From positions 1-47,775 of the forward strand of contig CAYVHB010000024.1 in NCBI GenBank assembly GCA_964450865.1: 47,775 bases of DNA, in the 5' to 3' direction. Both the position numbers and the translations under genes were made by a program. The notes under the pieces were generated by a model that did not search any database, was not told the DNA's origin, and saw only the letters and a list, made by a program, of their open reading frames with translations. Every line of letters begins with the position of its first letter. The first letter of the stretch is position 1. The stretch comes from CAYVHB01 sp964450865 (lineage in GTDB: Bacteria; Bacillota; Clostridia; Saccharofermentanales; UBA5734). Below are positions 1 through 6,989 of this stretch, one piece after another.

Positions 1-71
1 CGATTGCTTGCTCTTCAGGTTTTTATTGTTCTTACTTGCCGTTTATAGGATAATACTAGGAGGTACGATCC

Positions 72-854
72 ATGTCCAGAGTATGTGTCAATTGTGGCAG
101 GAAGTTACCCGAAAGCGGCATTTGTGATTGCCAGCAGGCAGAACAGTACAATCAGGCAGTAACAACCGGCACGAATACGGAATCACCGTTTCAGCCGCCC
201 ACACAGACCCAGGCCAACACCAGAGTTAACGATGCCATGCAAAAAACAACAGCCCTGCTGGGGGGTGCGCTTCAGTTTTTCAAGTTGTTTATCCTGCAGC
301 CAGTTACCACGATGCAGTTGCACAGCATCAGGATGAGCGAAACACTGTTCTTTGTGGCCTTGCAGCCAGTGACACTATTTATTATGTTTCTGGCCATCGC
401 TGGACGGGTCACGGCAGGCTTCTCGTCTATCTTCAGTCTGTTTGGTGGCTACGGCTTAGGCTCGTATATCCTTCAAGATAGCATCGGCCTATTCTTCAAG
501 ACATTCTTTTTCTGTATCGGTACCCTGTTCACGCTGATGGTCATTTCAATCATCCTTGGCACGTATCTGTACAAAGGCACACTGGATATCAAGAAACATT
601 TTGCCCTGATGGTCATCGCGCATATACCATTAACCGTATCTTTTATCCTGGCTACGATATTTATTTTCTTCTCAGCCCAGTTCGCCATTCTGGCGCTGAT
701 ATTCGGCATCATCGCCAGCATCATAATTGGCACATTTATATTCGCCGCGTCGTTCAATATATCCTTTGACAAATGTGTCTATTGCTCCATCCTGACCTAT
801 CTGGTCCAGACCATCGTGATTAATATCCTGGTCCAGAACATGCTTGGATTCTGA
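72..854 (+). CDS. Zinc-ribbon multi-pass membrane protein, unknown function
   Basis: A 260-residue protein that opens with a small cysteine cluster (CVNCG at residues 5-9, then CDC near 18-20), typical of a cytosolic zinc ribbon. A polar Thr/Gln-rich linker follows (about 25-55), then a hydrophobic region from about 90 to the end with roughly five membrane segments. This layout (N-terminal zinc ribbon plus a Yip1-like helical bundle) is common in Firmicutes proteins of unknown role. The start is supported by an AGGAGG-type ribosome site ending about 8 bases before the ATG. It is the only plus-strand gene before the minus-strand ABC operon and stands alone here. The second Cys pair is CxC rather than CxxC, so zinc binding is likely but not certain. 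No enzymatic motif is seen. Confidence 0.75.
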   Translation: MSRVCVNCGRKLPESGICDCQQAEQYNQAVTTGTNTESPFQPPTQTQANTRVNDAMQKTTALLGGALQFFKLFILQPVTTMQLHSIRMSETLFFVALQPVTLFIMFLAIAGRVTAGFSSIFSLFGGYGLGSYILQDSIGLFFKTFFFCIGTLFTLMVISIILGTYLYKGTLDIKKHFALMVIAHIPLTVSFILATIFIFFSAQFAILALIFGIIASIIIGTFIFAASFNISFDKCVYCSILTYLVQTIVINILVQNMLGF

Positions 855-877
855 AGATATCTGCGAAGCCCAGCGGA

Positions 878-1000
878 TTTAAGGCTTTTCAGTGTCACCG
901 GCGAAAAAAGGCTGCGCCTGCTCAGGTCCAGTTTACGAAAAGTCAGCATGCAGGTGGTTATGCCGGGGATGAGGATAGCTGGCAAGGCATAGGCTAGATG
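878..1000 (-). pseudogene. Decayed fragment of an ABC-2 permease gene
   Basis: Translated on the minus strand, this stretch gives about 41 residues matching the start of the C-terminal membrane half of the permease encoded at 1508-2839; about 32 of 41 residues are the same, including GITTCMLTF and SPVTLKSL. The matching part of the intact gene lies at about 1982-2104. The match stops abruptly on both sides and no complete gene frame surrounds it, so it is a remnant of a duplicated or recombined permease gene. It lies downstream of the DUF4180 gene, at the end of the same operon. Confidence 0.75.
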
Positions 1001-1062
1001 TTTATTGCCACCAGCAATATGGCCGACGGGCTTCTTGAGCTTCAGGCCCGGCCGGGCTGGCG

Positions 1063-1431
1063 CTATCGGACCCGGCCTAATTTGTCGATGGCCGCGTCCA
1101 CGGTCGGCTGAAAGAAGATGTCTTGGCCATTGTTGCATTCATAGATGAAATCGCGCAGCGCCCGGCTATGATAAACGGCAAAATCGCCATGAATGGCCAG
1201 CTTCAGGCGGTAGTTGATAACCTTCTGCAGCACCTCGCCAGCCAGGCGGGTTTTCAGCGCGTAAAAGTCCTCGGTGAACGCCGCCTTGGGCAGGACGATG
1301 TGCGAGGTACCGCATTCATACCGGATCGTGACGAACAGATCCAGCGCTGACTGGACGTCAGTGACCAGGATCCCGGGGCTGTCGACCACGGCGATAATAT
1401 GGCCGTTCTTCTCAATTGTCCGGATATTCAT
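1063..1431 (-). CDS. DUF4180 family protein
   Basis: A 122-residue soluble protein that I recognise as the DUF4180 family from the blocks TDVQSALDL (24-32), LKTRLAGEVLQK (59-70) and DFIYECNNG (94-102). The family is small, about 110-120 residues, widespread in Firmicutes, and has no established function that I can state. The ATG at 1431 is preceded by GGGGAG about 8 bases upstream. A longer open frame continues upstream through the permease gene in another frame, but the ribosome site and family length fix the start here. It follows the permease at 1508 by 76 bases and is probably the last gene of the ABC operon. A role linked to the transporter is only a guess from position. Confidence 0.85.
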   Translation of the reverse strand: MNIRTIEKNGHIIAVVDSPGILVTDVQSALDLFVTIRYECGTSHIVLPKAAFTEDFYALKTRLAGEVLQKVINYRLKLAIHGDFAVYHSRALRDFIYECNNGQDIFFQPTVDAAIDKLGRVR

Positions 1432-1507
1432 GACAGTCTCCCCACAGCAATAGCTTGATCTCGCGATGATACCGCAAGACGTTACCTGATGCCTTGCACC
1501 GGCGCCG

Positions 1508-2839
1508 TCAGCTTGCCCGCTGGCGTTTCCGGGCCACAACGATCCAGGCCACCGCCAGGAAGCCGGCCGCGAAGGCCAGCTGGACCAGGATGGCGAGCAG
1601 GATGTCCTGCCGGGCCGGGCCGGCCAGGTCTGGCTGGGCGCCGATGGTGATATTGGCTTTGACAAACCAGAAGGTTGGCGTGAAGCGGGCGATGGCCAGG
1701 ACGGTTTTGCCCAGGATGGCCTGGGGCACGAAGACACCGGAGATGAAACTCATGCCGAGGGTCAGGACGTTGGCGACGGCAGCCTGGGCATTGCGGCTGG
1801 TGAGCAGGTTGCCGGCGAGGTAGCTCAGGCTCAGGCCGACCAGCATGAAGACAAATGAATTCAGGGCCAGATAGGCACCCGATGCAGTCAGCATCGCCGC
1901 GCCATACAGCGCCAGGCTGACGGCGACCATCACGGCCCAGCTGGCCACGCTGAACAGCAGGGCGCCGGCGATCATCTGCAGATTCAGGCTTTTCAGCGTC
2001 ACCGGCGAAACGAGGTTGCGCCTTCTCAGGTCGAGTTCACTGAAAGTCAGCATGCAGGTGGTGATGCCGAGGATGAGGATGGCCAGCAAGGCGTAGGCCA
2101 GGTAATTGTAGAAATAAACCAGGTTGTTGTACGAGCCTTGCCGGGATTCGACCGCTTTCATGGTCACTGGTGTACTGATTGCCAGTGTTTCGCGGGTCAG
2201 GCGGGCAATTTCAGCATCGCTGGTGTCCGGCAAGCCGAGGCGGAAGAGCCGGGCGGTATTCAGGTACTGATTGACCAGCATGGTCATGTAGGCGGTGGCC
2301 GTGGAGTCCGGCGCGGACAGCTGCTCGAGCCGGGCCGGGCCATTCTGGTTAAAGCTTTCCGCAAAGCCGGCCGGTATCCGGATGACATAGTAAATCTTGC
2401 CAAAGTAGAGGGCATCGCGAATCTTGTCCGGATCGTTGGCAACCTCGACAATGTTGGCGTGCTGCCCCAGGAAATCACGCAGGCCGCTGACAATTGTCGT
2501 AGAACCCAGCGCGCTGCTGACCGCAATCGCCTGGCGGCCCGTCCCGGCATCGGCTGCAAGCGCAGCCCCGACCGTCGCGGCGCCATCCCCTGTCGTGGTC
2601 GCGTCCGTCGCGGCGCCATCCCCTGTCGTGGTCGCGACCGTCGCGGCGCCATCCCCTGTAGCGGCTATGTCCTCGTTGATAAAGGCCATGGGCACCTTCG
2701 TTTCGGTAAAGCTGTCCAGTGGTCTCTGGGCGTTGAACTGATTCATCATGATGGCCAGGGCAACGACGATACCCAGATAGATCAGGAGCTGCGTGGCATT
2801 ATGGCGGATGATTTTGAGATAGGCTTGAAAGACTGGCAT
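1508..2839 (-). CDS. ABC-2 type exporter permease (second permease of the operon)
   Basis: A 443-residue membrane protein with the ABC-2 exporter layout: one N-terminal membrane helix (about 17-34), a large extracytoplasmic domain (about 35-235), then five or six helices to the C-terminus. It should form a heterodimeric exporter with the permease at 2912-4159 and the ATPase at 4494-5426. The outer domain contains three 11-residue repeats of the form TGDGAATxAT (about 60-92), encoded by 33-base repeats. The start ATG has GGAGG 7 bases upstream; that ribosome site and start codon look like a copy of the 3' end of the preceding permease gene. Substrate unknown; the general layout resembles YhgE/NatB-type proteins. 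Confidence 0.85.
   Translation of the reverse strand: MPVFQAYLKIIRHNATQLLIYLGIVVALAIMMNQFNAQRPLDSFTETKVPMAFINEDIAATGDGAATVATTTGDGAATDATTTGDGAATVGAALAADAGTGRQAIAVSSALGSTTIVSGLRDFLGQHANIVEVANDPDKIRDALYFGKIYYVIRIPAGFAESFNQNGPARLEQLSAPDSTATAYMTMLVNQYLNTARLFRLGLPDTSDAEIARLTRETLAISTPVTMKAVESRQGSYNNLVYFYNYLAYALLAILILGITTCMLTFSELDLRRRNLVSPVTLKSLNLQMIAGALLFSVASWAVMVAVSLALYGAAMLTASGAYLALNSFVFMLVGLSLSYLAGNLLTSRNAQAAVANVLTLGMSFISGVFVPQAILGKTVLAIARFTPTFWFVKANITIGAQPDLAGPARQDILLAILVQLAFAAGFLAVAWIVVARKRQRAS
2571..2669. repeat. Three 33-base tandem repeats inside the permease gene
   Basis: Three consecutive 33-base units start at 2571, 2604 and 2637. The first two differ by one base and the third diverges at its end. 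Being a multiple of three they keep the reading frame and add three 11-residue Thr/Gly/Asp/Ala-rich units to the outer loop of the permease. Copy number could vary between strains. Confidence 0.9.
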
Positions 2840-2911
2840 ACCTTTGCCTCCGCTAAATTATGGGCACCCCGGGCTTTTGAATCAGGATGTCTGCTTCAGG
2901 GACATCCGGCT

Positions 2912-4159
2912 TCACAAGCTGGCATACTTTTGCCTGCGCAATACGATGTACGCCAGCAGGCAGAAGATCACGGTAAATCCAGACAAGCCGGCGATATTCT
3001 GGTAACAGCGGGTGATGCTGCCATAGTAGAGCGCATAGAAAGCATCGGTCATCAGGTTGGCGGGATTGATCCAGGCCATGAAAGGGGCGGCCTCGATCAC
3101 CAGGTACTTGATGCCGTGGTACATCATGCCGGAGAAAAACGACATCAGCATGCTGGCGCCGATCAGGATGCCGGTCTTGATTCCTTCCCTTTGTTTAATC
3201 AGGGCGGAAATGCAAGCCCCGAAGGAAATGCCCATCAGGCAGCCGGCCAGGGCCGTCAGGATGACCAGGCCGAGCTGGCCGCCGAAGCCGTAGCCCAGCA
3301 CCAGGTTGATAAAAGCGATCAAAATGAGGATGATTGCAAACTGGATCGCGAAGGCGGCCAGCAGATCGACGAGCAGCAGCTGCAGCTTGTGCACGGGCGC
3401 GATACTGATCCGCGCGCCCTGCGGGCTCTGGTCCGCCTGCAGATCGGAGACGACGCGCATGCCCCAGAATCCGCCATACAGGGCGGTCATGGCAATGAGC
3501 GAATAAAAATAAATCAGTGCCGGGTTGGTGTCGGCACTGACTGGCTTGTCCGCCAGGTAGTCTCGGCGCACCAGGGCGGCAATCAGCAGCCCGTCTGTCC
3601 CGGCTGATGGATTTTGTGTCAGGATGGTCTCGATAGTTGCCGCAGTCTGGTTATAATCATCAAGAAAGCTCTTGATGATCGTCTGGTTCAGGCCGGTCTG
3701 GCGGACCACCAGCCGGATCGTCTCGGCCGGCTCAATATAGCCTTCAATGTCATTTTCGGCCAGCAGCTTCTCAGCCTGCTCCTTGCTGGCGAGCGTCAGG
3801 ATGAACAATGAATGGTCACCAGATCCGTCGCTGGAATTGTTTCCCAATCCACCGCCAGATCCGTTGCCTGAACCGTTGCCTGAACCGTTGTTAATTGATT
3901 CCTGGTTTGACTGGCTGTCCTGCCCGTCTGCCGGCGTTGAAACAGCAGCCAGGGCGGCGCGCAATGCCAGATCCTGGCGATAAGCCTCGTTGTCGACGAC
4001 GGCAACCGGGATGCTGGCAAACTGCTCGATTGAGACGAGGTTGGCAAAGGCCAGGTTAAAGAGTACAGCCAGCAGCAAGGGGAAAACAAGGGTCCAGAAT
4101 AACATCTCCCGGTCCCGCAAATAACATTTCAGCCGGTATTTGAGTACATGGGCTACCAT
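2912..4159 (-). CDS. ABC-2 type exporter permease (first permease of the operon)
   Basis: A 415-residue ABC-2 membrane protein with an N-terminal amphipathic stretch, a first helix at about 19-40, an outer domain and about six C-terminal helices. The outer domain carries a Gly/Asn/Ser-rich run (about 85-117, GNGSG-type repeats), probably a flexible linker. The chosen ATG at 4159 has AGGAG 7-8 bases upstream; a further in-frame ATG at 4180 lies upstream of that ribosome site and is unlikely. It lies between the ATPase gene (a 334-base gap holding a degenerate repeat) and the second permease. Together they look like a heteromeric exporter for a lipid, peptide or drug; the substrate cannot be told. 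Confidence 0.85.
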   Translation of the reverse strand: MVAHVLKYRLKCYLRDREMLFWTLVFPLLLAVLFNLAFANLVSIEQFASIPVAVVDNEAYRQDLALRAALAAVSTPADGQDSQSNQESINNGSGNGSGNGSGGGLGNNSSDGSGDHSLFILTLASKEQAEKLLAENDIEGYIEPAETIRLVVRQTGLNQTIIKSFLDDYNQTAATIETILTQNPSAGTDGLLIAALVRRDYLADKPVSADTNPALIYFYSLIAMTALYGGFWGMRVVSDLQADQSPQGARISIAPVHKLQLLLVDLLAAFAIQFAIILILIAFINLVLGYGFGGQLGLVILTALAGCLMGISFGACISALIKQREGIKTGILIGASMLMSFFSGMMYHGIKYLVIEAAPFMAWINPANLMTDAFYALYYGSITRCYQNIAGLSGFTVIFCLLAYIVLRRQKYASL

Positions 4160-4272
4160 GCCGGTTCTCCTCTCACTCACTGCGACACCGGGCGCCGGTC
4201 ACTCCCGGAGCGCCGATTTCGTCCTGCCTTAAATGGCGGCAAGCCGCACGACCGATCCAGTCACCGTTCTCC

Positions 4273-4381
4273 GGTATCTGGCACCTGGCATGTCAATCCA
4301 GCTGCCGGGTATCCGGTATCTGGCACTTGCGCACCACCCATCCGGACCCGGATCCCCGGTATCCGGCATTTGCGTGGTGAC
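4273..4381. repeat. Degenerate ~42-base repeat built on GGTATCTGGCA
   Basis: In the 334-base gap between the ATPase and first permease genes, GGTATCTGGCA-like cores begin at 4273, 4315 and 4358, giving a period of 42-43 bases (six heptamers). The core is nearly the same heptamer pair (TATCTGG/CATCTGG) that makes up the long array at 31441-31707. I see no gene in 4160-4493 otherwise. Confidence 0.6.
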
Positions 4382-4493
4382 GATTTATCGTCCGCTCGCC
4401 CGGTATTTCGCCGGCTCGTACCTGGTAAACGCCTGGTTCCGCTTTTCGCTTGCCTGCAACTGCAAAACGTCATCCGCTCGTTCCTGTAGCCCG

Positions 4494-5426
4494 TTAGTCG
4501 CGCAGTTCCTTGCCGGTCAGTTCGAGAAACACATCGTTCAGGGTTGGCAACTCGGAATAAACCCGGCCCATGACGACGCCTTGCTTTTTCAGGAATTCCA
4601 GCAGGTCGATCAGTCCGTTCTGGTCCTTGGCCAGGCGGATGGTGAGCATTTTATTGTCATAGTCGGCCGACTTCACGTGCGCCCATTCGCGGATGGCCCG
4701 GAGTGTGCGGTCTTCAAGGCCGGGCGTCTCGACTGTAATTTTCTCACCATGGCTGACCATCGCTTTCAATTCATCCTTGGTCCCGAGGGCGATGACCTTG
4801 CCTTTGTCCTGGATCGAGATCCGGCTGCAGATCTGTTCGACTTCTTCCATATAATGCGAGGTGTAAAGGACTGTCGCTCCGTTCTGGTTGAGTGTCCTGA
4901 TCCCCTCGAGAATATTATTGCGGCTCTGCGGGTCGACCCCAACCGTCGGTTCATCGAGAATGATCAGGCGTGGTTTGTGGGCGATCCCACAGGCAATATT
5001 CAGCCGCCGCAACAGGCCGCCACTGAGTTTTTTCGGGTAAAACTTGCGAAAGTCGCCGATACCGACGGAGTCGATCGCCTCATCGACCAGCTTGCGGCGC
5101 TGCTGTTTGTCCCGGATGTAAAGGCCGCAAAAATAATCAACATTGTCATGGACATTAAGCTCATTGAATACGGCGACATTTTGCATGACCACGCCAATGT
5201 CTTTCTTGAGGTCATAGGCATCTGGTGTCATGGGGCGGCCGAAGACCTCGATCGTGCCCTGTTCAAATTTCAGCAGCGCCAGAATGCAGTTGATCGCGGT
5301 GGTCTTGCCCGCGCCGTTGGGGCCAAGCAAGCCAAAGATCTCGCCCTCCTGGATCTCGAGGTCCAGATGGTCGAGGGCGGTCAGACTGCCGTAGCGTTTC
5401 ACCAGATCTTTGACACGTATAACCAT
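4494..5426 (-). CDS. ABC transporter ATP-binding protein (exporter type)
   Basis: A 310-residue ABC ATPase that powers the exporter formed with the two downstream permeases. Visible motifs are Walker A GPNGAGKT (35-42), Q-loop Gln at about 82, signature LSGGL (134-138), Walker B LIILDEP (154-160) and H-loop His at about 191. About 80 C-terminal residues form the accessory region common in DrrA/NatA-type exporters. The ATG at 5426 has AGGAG about 6 bases upstream; a longer in-frame extension to 5507 lacks such a site and overlaps a terminator hairpin, so it is rejected. First gene of the operon that runs to about 1063. The substrate cannot be inferred from the ATPase. Confidence 0.93.
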   Translation of the reverse strand: MVIRVKDLVKRYGSLTALDHLDLEIQEGEIFGLLGPNGAGKTTAINCILALLKFEQGTIEVFGRPMTPDAYDLKKDIGVVMQNVAVFNELNVHDNVDYFCGLYIRDKQQRRKLVDEAIDSVGIGDFRKFYPKKLSGGLLRRLNIACGIAHKPRLIILDEPTVGVDPQSRNNILEGIRTLNQNGATVLYTSHYMEEVEQICSRISIQDKGKVIALGTKDELKAMVSHGEKITVETPGLEDRTLRAIREWAHVKSADYDNKMLTIRLAKDQNGLIDLLEFLKKQGVVMGRVYSELPTLNDVFLELTGKELRD

Positions 5427-5506
5427 ACTGGCTCCTCTCGGAATCGGTCGGACTCGTCCCCGCGGACCTGGCCGGTTTAGCCAGTCCTGACGAGTGGATC
5501 CAAGCA

Positions 5507-5551
5507 CAAAAGCCTGACATCAGGCTGGTTCGTGGAACCTGATGTCAGGCT
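5507..5551 (-). terminator. Rho-independent terminator after the dehydrogenase gene
   Basis: A perfect 14-base-pair stem (arms 5511-5524 and 5538-5551, core CCTGACATCAGG) is followed on the minus strand by a TTTTG tract. It sits 60 bases past the dehydrogenase stop and before the ABC operon, separating the two transcription units. Confidence 0.75.
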
Positions 5552-5610
5552 GGTTCAATCAATCTGGCCTGGCGACTGACAGCAAGTCAACACCAGTGTA
5601 GCAACTTATC

Positions 5611-6708
5611 TCAGCGGACTTCCTCATCATAGACGACTGCAACCTTGCCGCATTTGCCGGTGGCCATCAGGGCATAGGCATCGCTGACCTGGTCGATCGT
5701 GAAGCGGTGGGTGACGAGGTCTTCGGGATGGATGCCCCAGCGGACCAGGCGGGAGACGAGTTCTTCCATGCGCCAGATGCTGGTGACCCATGAGCCGTAG
5801 ATGGTCTTCTGGTCATGCAGCATGTCGGGGCTGGGATTAAACTCGACGGTACCACCTTCACCGACAAAAGCAATGCGGCCCCATTTGCGGGTGGCCCGGA
5901 TAGCCAGCTGACGGCCCGAGGTATGGCCGGAACAATCGATCGCGCGTTCCACGCCCTGGCCGCCGGTCAGTTTCATGACTTCAGCGAGTGTATCCGGACC
6001 TGAGACAAAGACGGCATCAGCCAGGTTCTTCTCCATGGCCAGCTGGCAGCGGTCCGGATCGACATCAACGCCGATCAGTTTCTCGGCACCCATGGCCTTG
6101 GAGAGCATCAGGGTCGCCAGGCCGACCGGACCAAGGCCGACCACGAGGACCGCGTCATTACCGCTGATGGTGATTTTCTCCAGTGCTTCGTAGACCGTAC
6201 CAAAGCCGCAGGCGACCTGGGCGCCGTCCGTATAGGTCAGCGAATCCGGCAGCGGCACGAGATCCTTTTCTTCGGCCAGGATATAAGGCGCCATACCACC
6301 GTCGCGCTGCCAGCCGTAAGCCGCCCGCATCGGGCTGGTGCAGCTGATCATGTAGCCCTGGCGGCAATCCATGCAGACACCACAGCCGGAAATATGATAG
6401 ACGATGACCCGGTCACCTTCCTTGAAACGGCGCATTCCGGGGCCGCATTTGACGATCTGGCCAGCCGGCTCATGCCCGGCGATCTTGTCCTGATAGCCTT
6501 CCGGCCCTTTGCCGAGGTGCTGCCTATAAATGGCGCGGATATCGCTGCCACAGATGGTCGACGACTTGGTCCGGATCAGGACCTGGCCGTAGCCTGGCTG
6601 CGGCACATCGACTTCCCGCAGATCGACCGTGCTATTGCCCGGCAAATAAGCCGCCAGCATCTTTTCCGTGATTTCAGCGTTCGGATCCTGCGCTTGTCCG
6701 TCACACAT
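5611..6708 (-). CDS. Zinc-dependent medium-chain alcohol/polyol dehydrogenase
   Basis: A 365-residue medium-chain dehydrogenase, probably oxidising an alcohol or polyol with NAD(H). The catalytic zinc ligands appear as Cys53 (CGSD) and the GHE pair at 79-80; four structural-zinc cysteines lie at about 109, 112, 115 and 123 (CGVCMDC...C). The Rossmann motif is GLGPVG (191-196) with acidic residues GVDVD near 213-217, favouring NAD over NADP. The ATG at 6708 is preceded by AGGAGG with 10-base spacing; an upstream ATG at 6729 precedes that site and is less likely. It is monocistronic, with a promoter-like site upstream and a terminator downstream. Family resemblance is to sorbitol/threonine-type dehydrogenases, but the substrate is unknown. 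Confidence 0.88.
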   Translation of the reverse strand: MCDGQAQDPNAEITEKMLAAYLPGNSTVDLREVDVPQPGYGQVLIRTKSSTICGSDIRAIYRQHLGKGPEGYQDKIAGHEPAGQIVKCGPGMRRFKEGDRVIVYHISGCGVCMDCRQGYMISCTSPMRAAYGWQRDGGMAPYILAEEKDLVPLPDSLTYTDGAQVACGFGTVYEALEKITISGNDAVLVVGLGPVGLATLMLSKAMGAEKLIGVDVDPDRCQLAMEKNLADAVFVSGPDTLAEVMKLTGGQGVERAIDCSGHTSGRQLAIRATRKWGRIAFVGEGGTVEFNPSPDMLHDQKTIYGSWVTSIWRMEELVSRLVRWGIHPEDLVTHRFTIDQVSDAYALMATGKCGKVAVVYDEEVR

Positions 6709-6795
6709 GGTTGATTTTCCTCCTATCATGGTTGCCTGGAAAGGAAATGGTTGCCCTGATTATGCAACAACGAATATGACAATTACTGCTTTGAA

Positions 6796-6824
6796 TTTAT
6801 CATTGACCGCGCAACTTTGTCAAT
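6796..6824 (-). promoter_or_regulatory. Predicted promoter with overlapping inverted repeat, dehydrogenase gene
   Basis: On the minus strand TTGACA (6823-6818) and GATAAA (6801-6796) are separated by 16 bases, about 90-110 bases before the dehydrogenase start. The -35 box is part of an inverted repeat ATTGAC/GTCAAT (6802-6807 and 6819-6824), which could be an operator. The rest of 6709-6989 shows nothing else. Confidence 0.5.
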
Positions 6825-6989
6825 TAGTTTTATTAATCTGCTTTAATTTATAAAATGCCTTCATGATTGATCTCGCGCCCCCGGCTGTTCATCATTCATC
6901 CCGGACCTCGGGCTGAGCCGCTGCTCCGGGTTCCCCCAAGTTCATGGCTGATGGTCGCAACTTGATCCAGATGTAATTGCCAGGGAGTA

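Noticed and set aside
2138..3607. Long plus-strand open frame (489 codons) across the two permease genes
   Set aside because: It is antisense to two permeases with good ribosome sites and family structure; its translation shows no family features.
4233..5480. Long plus-strand open frame (415 codons) over the ABC ATPase gene
   Set aside because: It is antisense to an ATPase with all motifs intact; this is a shadow of GC-rich codon use.
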